In this document: in pieces, positions 36,121 through 47,476 of the stretch
Layout: the number at the start of each line of letters is the position of its first letter
How positions within the stretch are numbered: the first letter of the stretch is position 1
Assembly: GCA_003008705.1 (NCBI GenBank)
Contig: PDUO01000001.1
Location: forward strand, 1,357,694-1,421,693
Reading direction: 5' to 3'
DNA length: 64,000 nt
Source of the DNA: Pezicula radicicola
Lineage: Eukaryota > Ascomycota > Leotiomycetes > Helotiales > Dermateaceae
The notes under the pieces: model-generated
What the model was told of the DNA's origin: nothing
What the model saw: the letters and a program-made list of their open reading frames with translations, nothing else
The model's database searches: none
Program-made: the position numbers and the translations under genes

Positions 36121-36512
36121 CTTTGCAGTAGTACGTGTTGGTTTTTATGTAGCTGTTTCTGGCCAAATATACAAGTATCTAATGGTTGAAGATTGACAAA
36201 AGGCTGCCTGTCAAGGAGGGGTTAGGAACAACAGCTAATCCGTAATCCGAAATCCGAAATACGGACCCGCTGCTCCAGGGGAACGGGACCCACAACAGCT
36301 GTTCAAAGTCGTGACGTTGGAGACGAGAGAGGAGACAAGAGGAGACGAATGCCCGATGCGATCGGGGAAGGGGGCGTGTTTGGTGTTTGAGAATGATTGA
36401 CATGTCGCAGTGCGCTCTAATAAAAATAATTCTCACTCCATCTTCCATCGTAAACCTCATGATTATACTGTATTGTACATAGTCTCTTTCATTGAGCCTG
36501 CATCCTGCTGCA
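36121..36512. promoter_or_regulatory. Divergent promoter region of RIB4 and the DUF3074 gene
   Basis: 392 bases separate the two start codons. A TATTGTACATA word lies at 36471-36481. No other clear element. Confidence 0.35.
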
Positions 36513-37628
36513 ATGGCATTCCAATTGGGTCCTCTAGTGCGCCTCGAAGGCATTACCATTTCTGGATTGCCTCTGGGCGGGAAGGGCGTCGAGCCGAGCA
36601 ATCGTGCTGCGAACGAAAAATTCAGCGATGGTTCTGGTTCCACCGCGGCCCCAAAACTACAGACATTCATCACCAATATCATCTCGGAGGCAATCCCTTT
36701 CATTGATGGAGTTGCGCCAAAAGTTGGAGGTTCATCAACATGGAAATCAAAGGGATCGGCCAAGAAGTACGCGTCTTCTGAAGCTCCAGTTCACCTCTAC
36801 GAGAAGGTCATTTCCGGAAAGGAATTGGACAAGATTGACGGCCTGAGCCAGTTCAGCGCAGACAGAAAAGATGAGACGTGGTTTTGCAGGAGAAGCTGTC
36901 ACAGGAACAAGGCAGAGAAGGGTACCGCGAGTTGGGATGAGTTTGTCCACAGCTTCAAAGAGCACCACGCAGAGACGGAGGATGCATTCACACCAACTGT
37001 CATTGGTGCTAGAGAGGCTATAAGGTGGAATACAGGCGGGATTGTGGTTGAGGCCCACGGAGGACGTTGGAAGAATATTACTCTGGTTGTGGAAGAAATG
37101 AAGCACAGGATCGACCCAAAGCCTCTGAAGAATCGAATATTTCCCGTGGTACAACTTGCTGCTGAACTCGACGAAACCAAGGAATTTTTAGTAGTATCGA
37201 TTCCCATCACCGATTTCGAGAAATCGCCTTATGCCGAATATGCGCGAGATAAGAGCCTGGTCAAAGCTGCCTATGCTTCGGTGGAGAGGATTCGGGAGAT
37301 CCCAAGTAATAGGGATATAGAGTGGATCATGGCGACCGCCTCTGACGCTGGAGGAGTTCTACCTCAATGGGTGCAAAATATGGCTGTCCCTTCTGCGATT
37401 GCGAAGGATGTTGAGATGTTCATGTCATATATACCAAGCCAGAGAAGCGATCAGCGCAATTCGTCCTCGGTTTCTCACTCAGTGGCTCATCAGAAAAACC
37501 TTCCTGATAAACCTCCGGCATCTTTTCCCATGGATGCGCCTCCGCCAATCTCTAAATCACTCGATAAGCCTCGCATGCGGAGGGCCGATTCTGTAAATAA
37601 GGAACTACCTGCTGCTCCTGTGCAGTGA
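36513..37628 (+). CDS. DUF3074 (START-like) domain protein
   Basis: Single-exon gene of 371 residues. The central region contains ETWFCRRSCHRNKAEKGTA and SWDEFVHSFKEHHAETE, the signature of fungal DUF3074 proteins, which are related to the START lipid-binding fold. Strands such as GGIVVEAHGGRWKNITLVVE and FLVVSIPITDF follow. PQWVQNMAVPSAIAKDVEMF is the long C-terminal helix that caps the pocket in START-like domains. The last ~60 residues are a Pro/Ser-rich tail. I chose the ATG at 36513; there is no ATG further upstream in frame. No membrane segment. A lipid-transfer or ligand-binding role is inferred from the fold only. Confidence 0.85.
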   Translation: MAFQLGPLVRLEGITISGLPLGGKGVEPSNRAANEKFSDGSGSTAAPKLQTFITNIISEAIPFIDGVAPKVGGSSTWKSKGSAKKYASSEAPVHLYEKVISGKELDKIDGLSQFSADRKDETWFCRRSCHRNKAEKGTASWDEFVHSFKEHHAETEDAFTPTVIGAREAIRWNTGGIVVEAHGGRWKNITLVVEEMKHRIDPKPLKNRIFPVVQLAAELDETKEFLVVSIPITDFEKSPYAEYARDKSLVKAAYASVERIREIPSNRDIEWIMATASDAGGVLPQWVQNMAVPSAIAKDVEMFMSYIPSQRSDQRNSSSVSHSVAHQKNLPDKPPASFPMDAPPPISKSLDKPRMRRADSVNKELPAAPVQ

Positions 37629-37750
37629 TTGGGTTGTTTTTCGGTATCTGTGGGGTCTGCAATTTTCTTAGTCGTCCTACCTGCCTGTTAGCGCCACGAT
37701 CACGAAGTTATGTATAGTAATAACTGCAGAGGTTTTAAGTATACCAAAAT

Positions 37751-38559
37751 TTATGCAGCGGCCCTTTTCGCTCTATTTTCCCAAAGCTCCTTCATCGCTT
37801 TTTGAGTACCCTCGACTATGATTGTGTGCTCGACCTTGTGTAACCTTTCTTCGAAATCTTCTAGTTTTTCCCCTTTCGTGAACTCAACCTCTCTTGTGAG
37901 AAGAGGAGTTCCGGCATCAACTTCCTGTATAACGTAATGCACCATCACACCAGTTCGAGTTATTTTCCCGTTTTGATAGTCTTCATATGCTCTTTCGATA
38001 GCACGGATACCGTCATATTCTCTGCTCACAGCGTAAGTTATAAGCCTTGTACAGTTCATTGGAAAGCGTACCCAGGTAATGCAGGATGTAAATTAATAAC
38101 GCCCTTCCCAGCCAGCGGAGTCAAGAACTCAGGCGTAAGAACTAGAACGAAGTAAGTATCATCCAAAAAACGCTCCCAAACCCCAATAATACACAAGTAC
38201 ATAAACTCACTATGCATAAAGCCTGCACAAACAATTAGATCAGGTGAGTCCTTTAGAACAATCTCCGCAAGATCTGCATCAAAAGCTCTACGGCCCTGCA
38301 GCTTCTTCTCCGGATCTGTCTCCTTAGCAGCAACATATTTTCCAGCAATCATATTATGATAGGTAGTTGGAATAGCAGCTTTCTCTGCACGCTTAAGTCC
38401 ATATGCGTTTTTGCGGTCTGAGATTACTCGCACTATTGATACATTGCGTAGGACGGTTGCGGTTGCGTCGATAATTGCTTGGAGATTGGAACCGTTTCCG
38501 GAGATGAGAATTGTGAGTTTTGTTGGTGGGAGTTCTTGTGAAAGTTGTTCTTGAGACAT
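37751..38559 (-). CDS. ADE8: Phosphoribosylglycinamide formyltransferase (GAR transformylase)
   Basis: Third step of purine synthesis; transfers a formyl group from 10-formyl-THF to GAR. Exons 38211-38559, 38072-38141 and 37751-38021 (229 residues, phases closed). The N-terminal phosphate loop is LISGNGSNLQAIID; DLIVCAGFMHILTPEFL and GKGVINLHPALPG contain the catalytic Asn and His; VIQEVDAGTPLL carries the catalytic Asp. All residues of the active site are therefore present. The tiny second exon (70 bases) is needed to restore MHILTPEFL and HPALPGEYDG. A monofunctional GART is usual in fungi. It is divergent from THOC5, with 252 bases between the starts. Confidence 0.93.
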
Positions 38560-38811
38560 GATTGTAGATAGATATCCAAAAAATTGTATCCAAGAATTTT
38601 TTTGTACTCTTGATGGAGGTGGTGAGGGGTTGTTCTTGAGGTCCTGGCAGAAAAGTTTGGATGATGGTGGGGTTGCTTGGCACTTTTTGCATGCCGGACG
38701 AATTTGGTTAGACTACCCGAGGTCAGGAACGACGAGCCTCAGCAACTCCATCTTATGCGATTCTGCAGCTATCGAGATCTTTACGAAAACCTTACCAACA
38801 CATCCACAAAA

Positions 38812-39554
38812 ATGACCGTCGATGACATAGTAGCAGAGCCCTCCCTAAAGCTCGCCCTCGAAACCTCCAACTTAAGCCGCGAACAAGCAATCGCGCTCCT
38901 CGACCTCGCAACCAACACCACCACACCATCCCACGATCTCCAACTGCAAATCTCCAAGCAGCAAAAGCTTCTACTCACATACCTAGCTCAGCTCAGAGGC
39001 TTACATCGCGATGCACATGTCGGGGCTAGAGAAACGAAGGCCGATACTGCGGAGGCGCGTCAGGAGGTAGATAAATTACATCTACAATTGCAGAATCTGT
39101 ATTACGAACAGAGATATTTGCAAGGCGAGATTGCTGCTTGTGAATCTTATGAGTAAGTCATTTACACTCTTTTAAAGCTGAATTTATACTAATAAAGATC
39201 GATCGCGAAGTCACAAATATCTACAATTACCTCTTATTCCAGTAGAGCAATTCTTGGCTGAACATCCTGAACATGCTGATGCAGACGAGAATGCATTGAT
39301 GGTTGCGCGCATTGAACATGAGCATGCGGAACGTTTGGCTTTGGAAGAACAGAGACAGGGACTTTTGAAGAAGAAACAGGGGCTGATTGCGGATAATAAG
39401 AAGAGGAAGGATGATCTGGCGAATTTGGATAAGGATTTGGAGAAGTTTATTGATGTGAGTGGCATGATGGGCTTGTTTGATGAGGATTTGCGGGACTGAC
39501 TCGAAGATATAGGCTGCGAAACCGATTCAGAAGACTTTTGAGAAGGTGGTTTGA
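38812..39554 (+). CDS. THO complex subunit THOC5 (Fms-interacting protein family)
   Basis: Component of the THO/TREX complex that couples transcription with mRNA export. Exons 38812-39152, 39211-39454 and 39513-39554 (208 residues, phases closed). The family core is visible: a helix ending LQNLYYEQRYLQGEI, followed by CESYDHKY, then LPLIPVEQFLAEHPE. The remainder is a heptad-rich coiled coil (HEHAERLALEEQRQGLLKKK). The protein is short compared with animal THOC5, as usual in filamentous fungi. The second acceptor at 39210 (GCGAAG) was chosen because it restores the conserved SYDHKY. The ATG at 38812 was chosen over an upstream in-frame extension that has no family character. Confidence 0.88.
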
Positions 39555-40555
39555 GAAGGATCAAAGGGTTATCGGAAATTATTTCTCCAGGCTGTGTGTT
39601 GAAAAGTGGCAGTTACAGAATCGTGTCGTAGCACAATGGCTATGGCCCACAACTCATGGCTCAAGGATGGTTTGTGCCAAGGAAGGATGCGAGGAAGATG
39701 AGGCTAGTCAGGCAGCCAGTCCATAAATGTCTCTCTGGGACAGCATCAAAGCCTGTAGGATACACCGCAGATGCACAAGGGCCTAAATTCCTGGATAACT
39801 AGGTGGTTTTGTGCAATCCATATTAAATGCGTAAAGCCGTGTAAGATAGTACAGAGATTACAAGCAAGAGCCTACCGCCGCAGGAAACTCAAGCAGTAAT
39901 CACAGCTAAATTCTAATGGGAAATCCTCAATCACCTCTAGTCTTGTACGATGGCAGCGTTCAATTATTCTACCAGAGCTTTAGGCGTGCAAGATCTGATA
40001 ACCTACACCTAAATACATTAAGAGAAGGATTACGATCATTAATCCGAACAAGACAATTGTCTATAGTAAAATTGTATTCTTGTGTATGCTATCAAATATA
40101 GCAAAAGCTCCCGCCTGTCAATATTCGAGATATCTGATTTCTCAATCACCCAACTAAGTGATTTGAAGCTATGTATGCATAAGGCATTCCTCCTTCATAT
40201 CCCCCATCAGCTTGCCCTAACAAAATGCAATAAATCTCCCCTTATAAGCAATAAGCTTCGGTGTAAATATGTATGATAATAACTCCACCGCTGCGATCTA
40301 GTTTGCGTCTTGTTAGCAAATGAACATATAATTGACTAAGACTTGAACCTTCAAAGTAGGCTTGTCTGGCAGAAATCAAACTGAATAAGATATTCAGACT
40401 AAGTGAGTTGCTTAATCCAGCGGAACTATGCTCAGAAAGAAAGAAAGCAACAGGAGTCGACTTACCCTTCGAGAGCTTGTGAGTCCGCATTGAGTGATTA
40501 ACTCAAAATGATCCCATAGCCACATAGCCACACATCTACCAGAATCCCCTCCCTT
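39555..40555. other. Spacer between convergent genes
   Basis: About 1 kb between the 3' ends of THOC5 and the first BTB gene. No coding frame recognised. Confidence 0.5.
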
Positions 40556-41734
40556 TCAAGAACCGTAGAACTTCTCCCCACTTAGAGGGTCGTAGAAAGT
40601 GGAAGGAAGGGTTTTAAGTTGTCGGGACCGCATCAGGCTCTCGTATTCCCTCGTTAAATCTTGGGCAAACCCAGGCAATTCATCGAATTCCTTCCGAAAT
40701 CGAAACCGAGTTTCTGGGTGCTCTCTAAGGAGTCGATCTTTGACCAGACCAGCAGGGAGGAGATCGTTGATGTATGGTTGGACCTTGGTAATTTATGTTA
40801 GTGATTGGAAACAAAATATCGAAAACTAGACGTCTTCAAACGCCCAGTCATCATGCTGTGTTGATTAAATTAAGCTGGCCGTGTGATGAGTAATGATAGC
40901 TGCTCTGTACCATCAAGTTCATGAATCCGTTGAAACCCAGGAATTTAGGCAACAGACTTCACTTGATATGTGTAGCTCACTTGGTATGAATAACTCACGG
41001 ACCAAAGTGTTCATGAAATTGAACGACCCAAGAAATCTTCGATACAATTTGTCGTACACAAAGAAATCTTGAACAAAAAGATAATAATTTGAAAGTGACT
41101 TACACAAGATTGAGCAAACAGCTTCCGCACAGGGTGACCATCAGGAAATTCAACGCCCTGACTAACATGCTCTGGTAAAAGGTAATCATGAGAATGGACG
41201 AGAATGGCCTTCACCCAGTTAATAATCTCATCAAAAGGGCCAAGAAGGTCAATCTCGTCTGCATATTGGAGAAAGTTGACAAGAGTGGACAAGGTATCTT
41301 GATATTCCTTCCTCGTAGCACTCATAGGCAGGTTAAGTTCGTTGAAATAGACCCAATGAACAACAAGAGCAAATGTTTCTGTTGAAACAAACTGCAGATG
41401 AATTTTCTGCTCGATCCCTTCCTTAAATCCGCCGTTAAAAGCCCGGTCGAAGAAGGGCGAACTGTAACACATAAGACGTTTTGGGAGATGATAATTTGTG
41501 TCGCCTACTTGAATGATGACGTGAGGTCCTTGGTAATAGTCAAGTTTATTCCTGAATATCGATTAGCATAGAAAAATTTGTCTCGAATTTCGGGTCACTT
41601 TGAGGTTATAAATTGTACCTGAGAAACTCCATAGGAGGAAGAAATTTGAGGTGCTTCTTGCCTTCGGTTTTAGCATGCTTCGCGGGTGGTTGACCTGAAG
41701 GTGACTCGTCGAGTGAGCGTTTGTTGGAAGTCAT
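40556..41734 (-). CDS. BTB/POZ domain protein, paralogue 1
   Basis: Exons 41619-41734, 41104-41551 and 40556-40783 (263 residues, phases closed). After a polar N-terminus (SGQPPAKHAKTEGKK) the BTB fold starts with GPHVIIQVGDTNYHLPKRL, continues with CYSSPFFDRAFNGGF and FALVVHWVYFNEL, and ends near FAQSC. The C-terminal part has FRFRKEFDELPGFAQDL, which corresponds to FRFQKEIDEVDMFAVDL in the neighbouring paralogue at 43155-44027. BTB domains dimerise or bind cullin-3; this fungal subgroup has no other known domain. The 320-base intron at 40784-41103 is long and absent from the paralogue. Two upstream mini-exon-like segments (41820-42093) might add N-terminal sequence: the segment ending PEPKEA can splice in frame to the bases just before this ATG. 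Confidence 0.78.
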
Positions 41735-41819
41735 TGTCTATTGTTGAAGGCAAAGTTAGCCTCTACCTTGAAACCGAGAAAGCTTTAAAACCCAAAGATG
41801 GAGTTCGAAGGTACATACG

Positions 41820-42093
41820 GCTTCTTTTGGTTCCGGTAGAAAGTTGGTAGGTGGTGTTGATTGCTGAGATTGCATATAAAAATCAGCTTGAAAGGTCAGA
41901 TGAACTTGGATAAGTTGAATGAATTGAAAAATTCTCACAGAAGACTGTGCGCTTGTTTGAAAATGTCCGCTTGTCGGTTTCTGTGGGTATTAGATTGGTA
42001 TCAAGGTTTGGAGGAACTTGGGAATGATAATGATTACCGGGTTTTGTTGTTCTGGTAGAATGTTGGTAGATGGAGTATGCTGCTGCGACTGAA
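41820..42093 (-). repeat. Duplicated exon-like segment upstream of BTB paralogue 1
   Basis: Two copies of about 50 bases lie at roughly 42044-42093 and 41820-41876. On the minus strand they encode QSQQHTPSTNILPEQQ and QSQQSTPPTNFLPEPK. Each is preceded by a pyrimidine-rich stretch ending in CAG or AG and followed by GT, so both could be exons. They may be 5' exons of the BTB gene or remnants of a local duplication. Confidence 0.5.
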
Positions 42094-43154
42094 CACAATA
42101 AGTTAGCAGAGAAGCTCAGATTGACTCTGAGGCAGGGTTGGAATACACTTATAGAAGATAGTGCTCGTGGCTGACGACGATGGCAGATCTGGGGTAGTCC
42201 CAAAGCTTGAGTTGTGCCCGTAGAAGCTTGTGCTTGTAGTCGACGACGTCTGCGCGACGATCTCTGTATTAGTTAAATCAGAATCAGGGCATCAAAATCC
42301 AAACTGGCGTCGAAACCTTCCGAACTACCAACTAAACGATTAATTCAGAGGATACTAACAAGATAAACAATATCGTTCATTTCCATGGTTTTCTAGATGT
42401 AGAGGAAGATCTTTTAGTAGAGTTGGAGGGAAGTGGCTTGTTCGAAATTAATCATGAATGAAATTGCTTGAGTGACAATTGAAAAGGTGATTTGAAGTGA
42501 CTGTGGGCAAAGCATTGAATAGTGGCTGTGCTCTCATACGGGTAGCAATGGTGTACAAGTTTTCAGGGCACTATTTCCCAAATAGAACACAGGGATTGGA
42601 AGAGGCTTTCTGGGATTTGCAAGCATGTAGAATGCAGGGAGAGAAGGGAGAAGAAGTGACAGAGTCCATAGCACATACATACAGAAGGAAACGGGAGCTA
42701 GTGCTAGTCTGGCCTCGTGGCAGGTTTGCAAACGAAAGGTAGGTACTTCCATCTGGAATTGTATGAAGTTGAAACCAAGTTCACATGTAGGGTGAGGGTG
42801 CGAAGCAATAATGAAATTAATCAACTAGATTTTGAATTGCTGTTAAAATAGCTAAATGACAGCGTATCGTTTCTGATGGCAATTCTGCATCAATTTCCTA
42901 TCTGTCCGTCGCTAAGCCTCAACAAATCTACAAGCAGGATCCTCCAAGTTTATTTCGGCTCAATGTCGTGTATGAGTACTAAATATCTTTTCGTAACTAG
43001 ATCAATAAGTATCAGCCACGAGTTCTCATTACTATGTTGCTGCAGGATATTAGAATGCATACCGCAATAGCTTCACTTCTCATAATATTCGCAGTTGCAT
43101 TGCTTTTGCTTCCTTGATGAAAATTCATTCATACACTTGCCAAATAACTGCCAT
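42094..43154. other. Intergenic stretch between the BTB paralogues
   Basis: It includes a possible short 5' exon of the first BTB gene (minus-strand ATG near 42387) and the 3' side of the second. No other gene supported. Confidence 0.4.
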
Positions 43155-44027
43155 TCAGATATCCTCAATAAGTTCACCGGTGAATGTATCCTTAACATTC
43201 CATCCCCAAAAGCCTCTGCGCTCGCTGTTTGTCTTTCTTTTGCGCATGTGCTCTTGGTAAGCCTTCAAGAGGTCCACAGCAAACATGTCAACCTCATCAA
43301 TCTCCTTTTGAAACCGAAAAATGCCAAGTTTAGTGTTGGGGCACTTTTGTGCGGGGAGGAGATGGTAGAAAAATGGCGTGACACAGGACTCAGCGAAAAG
43401 TCTTCGAACAGGATGGCCAGTGGGAAGGCTTGCAGCTTTTCGGATCTGCTCTGCCGAAAGGTTCAGATGCGAGCTAACCAGAATATCCTTAACCTGTTCG
43501 ACAATTGTATCAAAGGGTCCCATGAGGTCGACCTTATCAGCAAATAGGAAGAAGTCAACAAGAGACGTCAGTTTCTCCTGGTGCGACTCGCTCGCTGGCT
43601 TGTCCTCTGGAAGGGGTGGTAGAGTGATTTGCCTGCAGTACATCCATTGAATGGCCATATTGAATGTATGAGTCGTAACCTCCAGCTGAAGTTCTTTTTC
43701 CTGATTTTCCCTGAGCTCGCTACTAAAAACACGGTCGAAGTACTTAGAATGGTGGCATACAAGACGTATCGGGAGATTATACTCCTTTCCATCAATCCTG
43801 AAAAGGGCTTCGGGGCCGTGGAAGCATTGGATTCTGCTATTAGTGTGTCAGCAAAAGCCTTCATACAATTTGGAGATGGAAGTAAGGAACCAAGGATGAA
43901 GTTAAAGAACAACAGACCTTACAAACTCCTCCGAGGTGTAGTCTTTAAGACTCTTCTTCTCATCCATCCTCATGCGCTTCGCAGCTGACTGGTCTGAGCT
44001 CGAGGTAGGCTGCTTGCCGTCCGTCAT
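43155..44027 (-). CDS. BTB/POZ domain protein, paralogue 2
   Basis: Exons 43918-44027 and 43155-43833 (262 residues, phase closed). The polar N-terminus (SSSDQSAAKRMRMDEKK) precedes the BTB fold: GPEALFRIDGKEYNLPIRL, CHHSKYFDRVFSSEL, FNMAIQWMYCRQI and FFLFADKVDLMGPFD. The C-terminal part contains FRFQKEIDEVDMFAVDLL and ends GWNVKDTFTGELIEDI. It is nearly the same length as the paralogue at 40556-41734 and has an intron at the same place and phase, just before the BTB domain, which supports a tandem duplication. The donor GTCTGT is unusual but is the only one that keeps the frame and the EEFVR junction. Confidence 0.83.
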
Positions 44028-44828
44028 GATCCAATCTGCTTCTAATCCTCTACACACTACCACACACCATCAGCATTGAATCTCTCAAACACATCCAATC
44101 CTCACAGGCCTCTAAGTTTAGCAGAAGCAAAATCCTAGAAAGTAAGCGCTGCGCCTGCAGACACCACCTTTCATGAAGGTGAAATCGAGCAAGCTGATCA
44201 GCGTGCAACCTTCTTAGGACTGCAATTGTGCAGTAGAAGATAGGCAATGGAAGACAAGGGTAAGAGATACTTACAAGATCAATTGGGAGGTTCCGAGTTC
44301 GGAGAGATGCGCTCTAGTGCGGGTTTGGAACTGTGTGTTGTGAAGTTGTTCAGTGAAAGTTGTGTTGTTGACTCAACAGGAGTGCTCGCTTATTGCTAGT
44401 GGGAATTCCCCCCAATGCAGTAGGTACCTATCCGCCGCGCCTCAATCACTTGAGGCCAGCTTTAGTGATTGAAGTAGATCTAGAATTTGTGGTCACTTTG
44501 GTCATAGTTTGTGTTTTTCATCAACACTCTTCCTGTTGATTACTTGGCAAGAGCTAATTCCGCTCTGACAAAGCCCTTGCAGTGCATTCAGTTATCACCT
44601 CTAGATGGCTACGAAACCCATACCAGAATCATCAATGACATTACTTGTGTACTAACATATGAATAGAATTGGATTACGATGAAATAATGCGATCCCTGAA
44701 CACCAAACTTGAAATGAAATGCCAAAAATCGCTGAAATACAATGTACTGTGCTAAGGGAAAGAGTTCGTCGTTAGGCAAACCAAACAGCCCTTGCTCTGG
44801 TCCTTATTATTTCCGCCACTAATCCACC
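44028..44828. other. Intergenic stretch
   Basis: Promoter side of BTB paralogue 2 and 3' side of the DUF2417 gene. No gene supported. Confidence 0.45.
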
Positions 44829-46521
44829 TCAGTCCTTTTTTGCTTGGACTAATTCTTTGAGTTGCTTCTCAATGGTCGCTCTACCATCATATGTCTTCCA
44901 AACTTCATGTGGAGCTTGATTTACAATATTCCATGCCACGAGGTTCTTTGTCAAATGGCTCAGATCTCTCTGCTTTCTCTCCCACTCGCTGTCCTTCCTG
45001 AGCTCTATCCCAGAACTGATCAACACTAGAGCTGTCTTCTTGTTCTGGAAGGTTCTGGCGCTGGTGACCTCGTTTTTGCTCAACGAGTCGGCGACCAGAG
45101 ACTCTTGGAGTTTGGCCTTGATGTACTTCCCGCCTTGATATGCAGAGCGACCGTAAACCCGATCTTCGCGTGTGCGGCCTTTAAAAAGTGCTCCAGAGAG
45201 TCGGTCGAGACCAAGAGGGGAGATAATACCCCAGGCCCAAAGTAAAAATCCTCGACTGGGAGAAGCGACCCGGTGCAGTAGATCCTCATGGAGGGGGTCA
45301 ATTAATAGAATCCCAGTAACGTCAAGGCGGTGTCGAGCAGCAAAGATACGGCTGTATATGCTTCCAATACCAGCACTAGCTACCACCCAAGGGCCAGTTT
45401 CTCCAGCACGAGCGAGAGCTTCAGTCAGAACGTCAGCTCCCATGCCCGCCGAGAAAGGAGATGGTGCATTATCAGACCATGCAAACCCTGGGCGATCAGA
45501 ATAACAGTAGCGGCTAATGCTGCCATTGGCCAGGGCATTTTCTGCAACTTGAATCATTCCATGCTCAAATGGGTATTCTCCAGCTTCGAACAGAACAGTG
45601 GGAACGTTCTTGCCATGCGAATCCGTGGTATTACCCGTACAATATAGATGGAGCATGTATTTATCGCCATCAACGTAATACCGTCCTCCAGGTGCAGGTA
45701 GAGAACTATCACGGGCTCGAAGGACCAAGGTCGCAGTGATAAGAACCGCAACGATAGCAACAATGATCAAGATGATGGTGCTCGTTAATACAGCGCACCA
45801 TTCTCGCAATGTGCGACGAGACTCCATCCGGCCAGTCAGGCGCTCCTCCTCTTCATGCTTGCCCCAAGTTACGACTCTGTCCGTCACGATGGTCCAAACG
45901 CTCACGAAAAAAGCCCATATGACGCTAGCAATCCCAACCCAGCCTTCCTCGACACGTATTCTTGCAATTGAAACAATTAAAATCGCGTCGACCAGCAAGA
46001 AGACCGCAACGATCAGGCACATCACCTGAGCAGCTTTCGACGGCGTAGAGAAGAATAGGAGGACAACGAGGAGAAGGCCAAGAGCCAAGGTGGTGTAGGA
46101 GAAATCGAAGAACCCGGATCCTCTCGACTGCATCCCTGGGGGGCTAACGAATATGGAAACCAATAACAGAACCCACCAAAGGAAAGTTATGAATGTGAAA
46201 AACACGGTGAAGTATCGTAGGAGTCGTACGCTCCAAAGGTTATATGGCGAAACCTGCGAAAGACGTTAGCATACAACAACTGGAATAGCGAAGAGTAGGG
46301 GTAATTACTGCTGGATCATCCGGGCTCAAGTAGCCTTCACGAGCTGAAGCTGGTGGAAGTAAATGCGTCCGCTCATCAGGCTCAGAGAGATGCGGTGCGG
46401 GGTGATCACTGGTATTTCCATGCCCAGTCCCATTCCCATTCCCATTCCCATGCTCGTTTCCATTTCGTGGTTGTTGATCTGCTTCAGCATCATCGTCCTT
46501 CTTCGAGCTCCAAATAGCCAT
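44829..46521 (-). CDS. DUF2417 membrane protein with C-terminal alpha/beta-hydrolase domain
   Basis: Exons 46309-46521 and 44829-46253 (545 residues, phase closed). The N-terminal ~70 residues are polar, with a Gly-Asn repeat (NEHGNGNGNGTGHGN), then ERTHLLPP. DUF2417 follows, with several TM helices (FITFLWWVLLLVSIFV, TTLALGLLLVVLLFF, VMCLIVAVFLLVDAILI, IILIIVAIVAVLITATLVL). The rest is an alpha/beta-hydrolase: GGRYYVDGDKYMLHLYC, VLFEAGEYPFEHGM, CYSDRPGFAWSD, the elbow VVASAGIGS, and a C-terminal region with LVLISSGIE. The nucleophile elbow reads A-S-A-G rather than G-x-S-x-G, so activity is not certain. Fungal relatives are unstudied; a lipid-related hydrolase on an internal membrane is a guess. 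Confidence 0.85.
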
Positions 46522-47476
46522 GACGAATGCTGCCGGTCACAAATAAGATGCAGCTCTTGAGCAAATTCGAATAATAATGTCGTTACAGAGAAGTGAATTT
46601 CGGGGAACAGAAAGAGCAAAAAGGAAGGGCAGAAGGAGGTATAGGAGGGAACCTGGAGGTGTAAGAGTGGTAAGGACGAGGATGAGGTGACGATCACAAC
46701 AGACGCAGAATGGCAGTAATAATCTAGAATACAATGCAAAGAAAAGCTGAGAACAGACAAGGTTCCTCACGAAGAAAGCATAGCAATACGCCTCTGAGCG
46801 CACGAGAAGGCGATATCTGTAGCTGACTGACCAATGGCTGAGCTCTAAATCTGAGAGGTGAGAGTGACGGGAGTCTTAGACTTTGAGGCTGTGACGTCAT
46901 TTAAACCTAGTGGCATTCCCTATCGCCAAATTGTAAGGATTAAAGCTAGGTAAGAAGCTCAGAGCTAAAGTGTTTCCGGCGATGCGGGGCAGAAAATCTA
47001 GTGCGGTACGGAGTACGCCATCCCATCTCCTTGTCTTACTTTACCTTACCTTACCTTACCTTTAGATCCATGACAGTAGGCTTGCGAATTAGCTTTGTAC
47101 CAGTACAAAGCACCATGCATCAGCTTCGTCTCTGCGTTCCAGGTTGAACATCAACACCAATTGTTGTCCTTTTCTCGCGACACCACCTCCTCTACACACC
47201 CCTCTTTTCGCTGTTATCTTATCATCTTGCAGCAGTAGCGCAGATCCTCTAAGCGACGAATCCTCGTATTGACCAGGTTGTTGAGATTGTCGGACGTCAG
47301 AATGGCATGCTTGCATTTCACCTTCCAGCAACACCTTCACCCTCCACATACCCTTCTCCCTTATCTTAAGGCTTCAATTTTGAGTGCGCCCAACACGGTG
47401 GAATAGATGATAGATAGCTCCATAAGAACCCCTTAAGCAGCTGACTTGCGCCACAGCAGCCCAGCGCATTTCCACC
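46522..47476. promoter_or_regulatory. Divergent intergenic region with a pentanucleotide repeat
   Basis: About 0.95 kb between the DUF2417 gene and PPE1. An ACCTT pentanucleotide run lies at about 47035-47063. Frames on the minus strand (46326-46803) look like antisense of the leader and are not called. Confidence 0.45.

Noticed and set aside
36179..36763. 194-residue minus-strand frame across the RIB4/DUF3074 promoter
   Set aside because: It overlaps the start of the DUF3074 gene antisense and has no family features.
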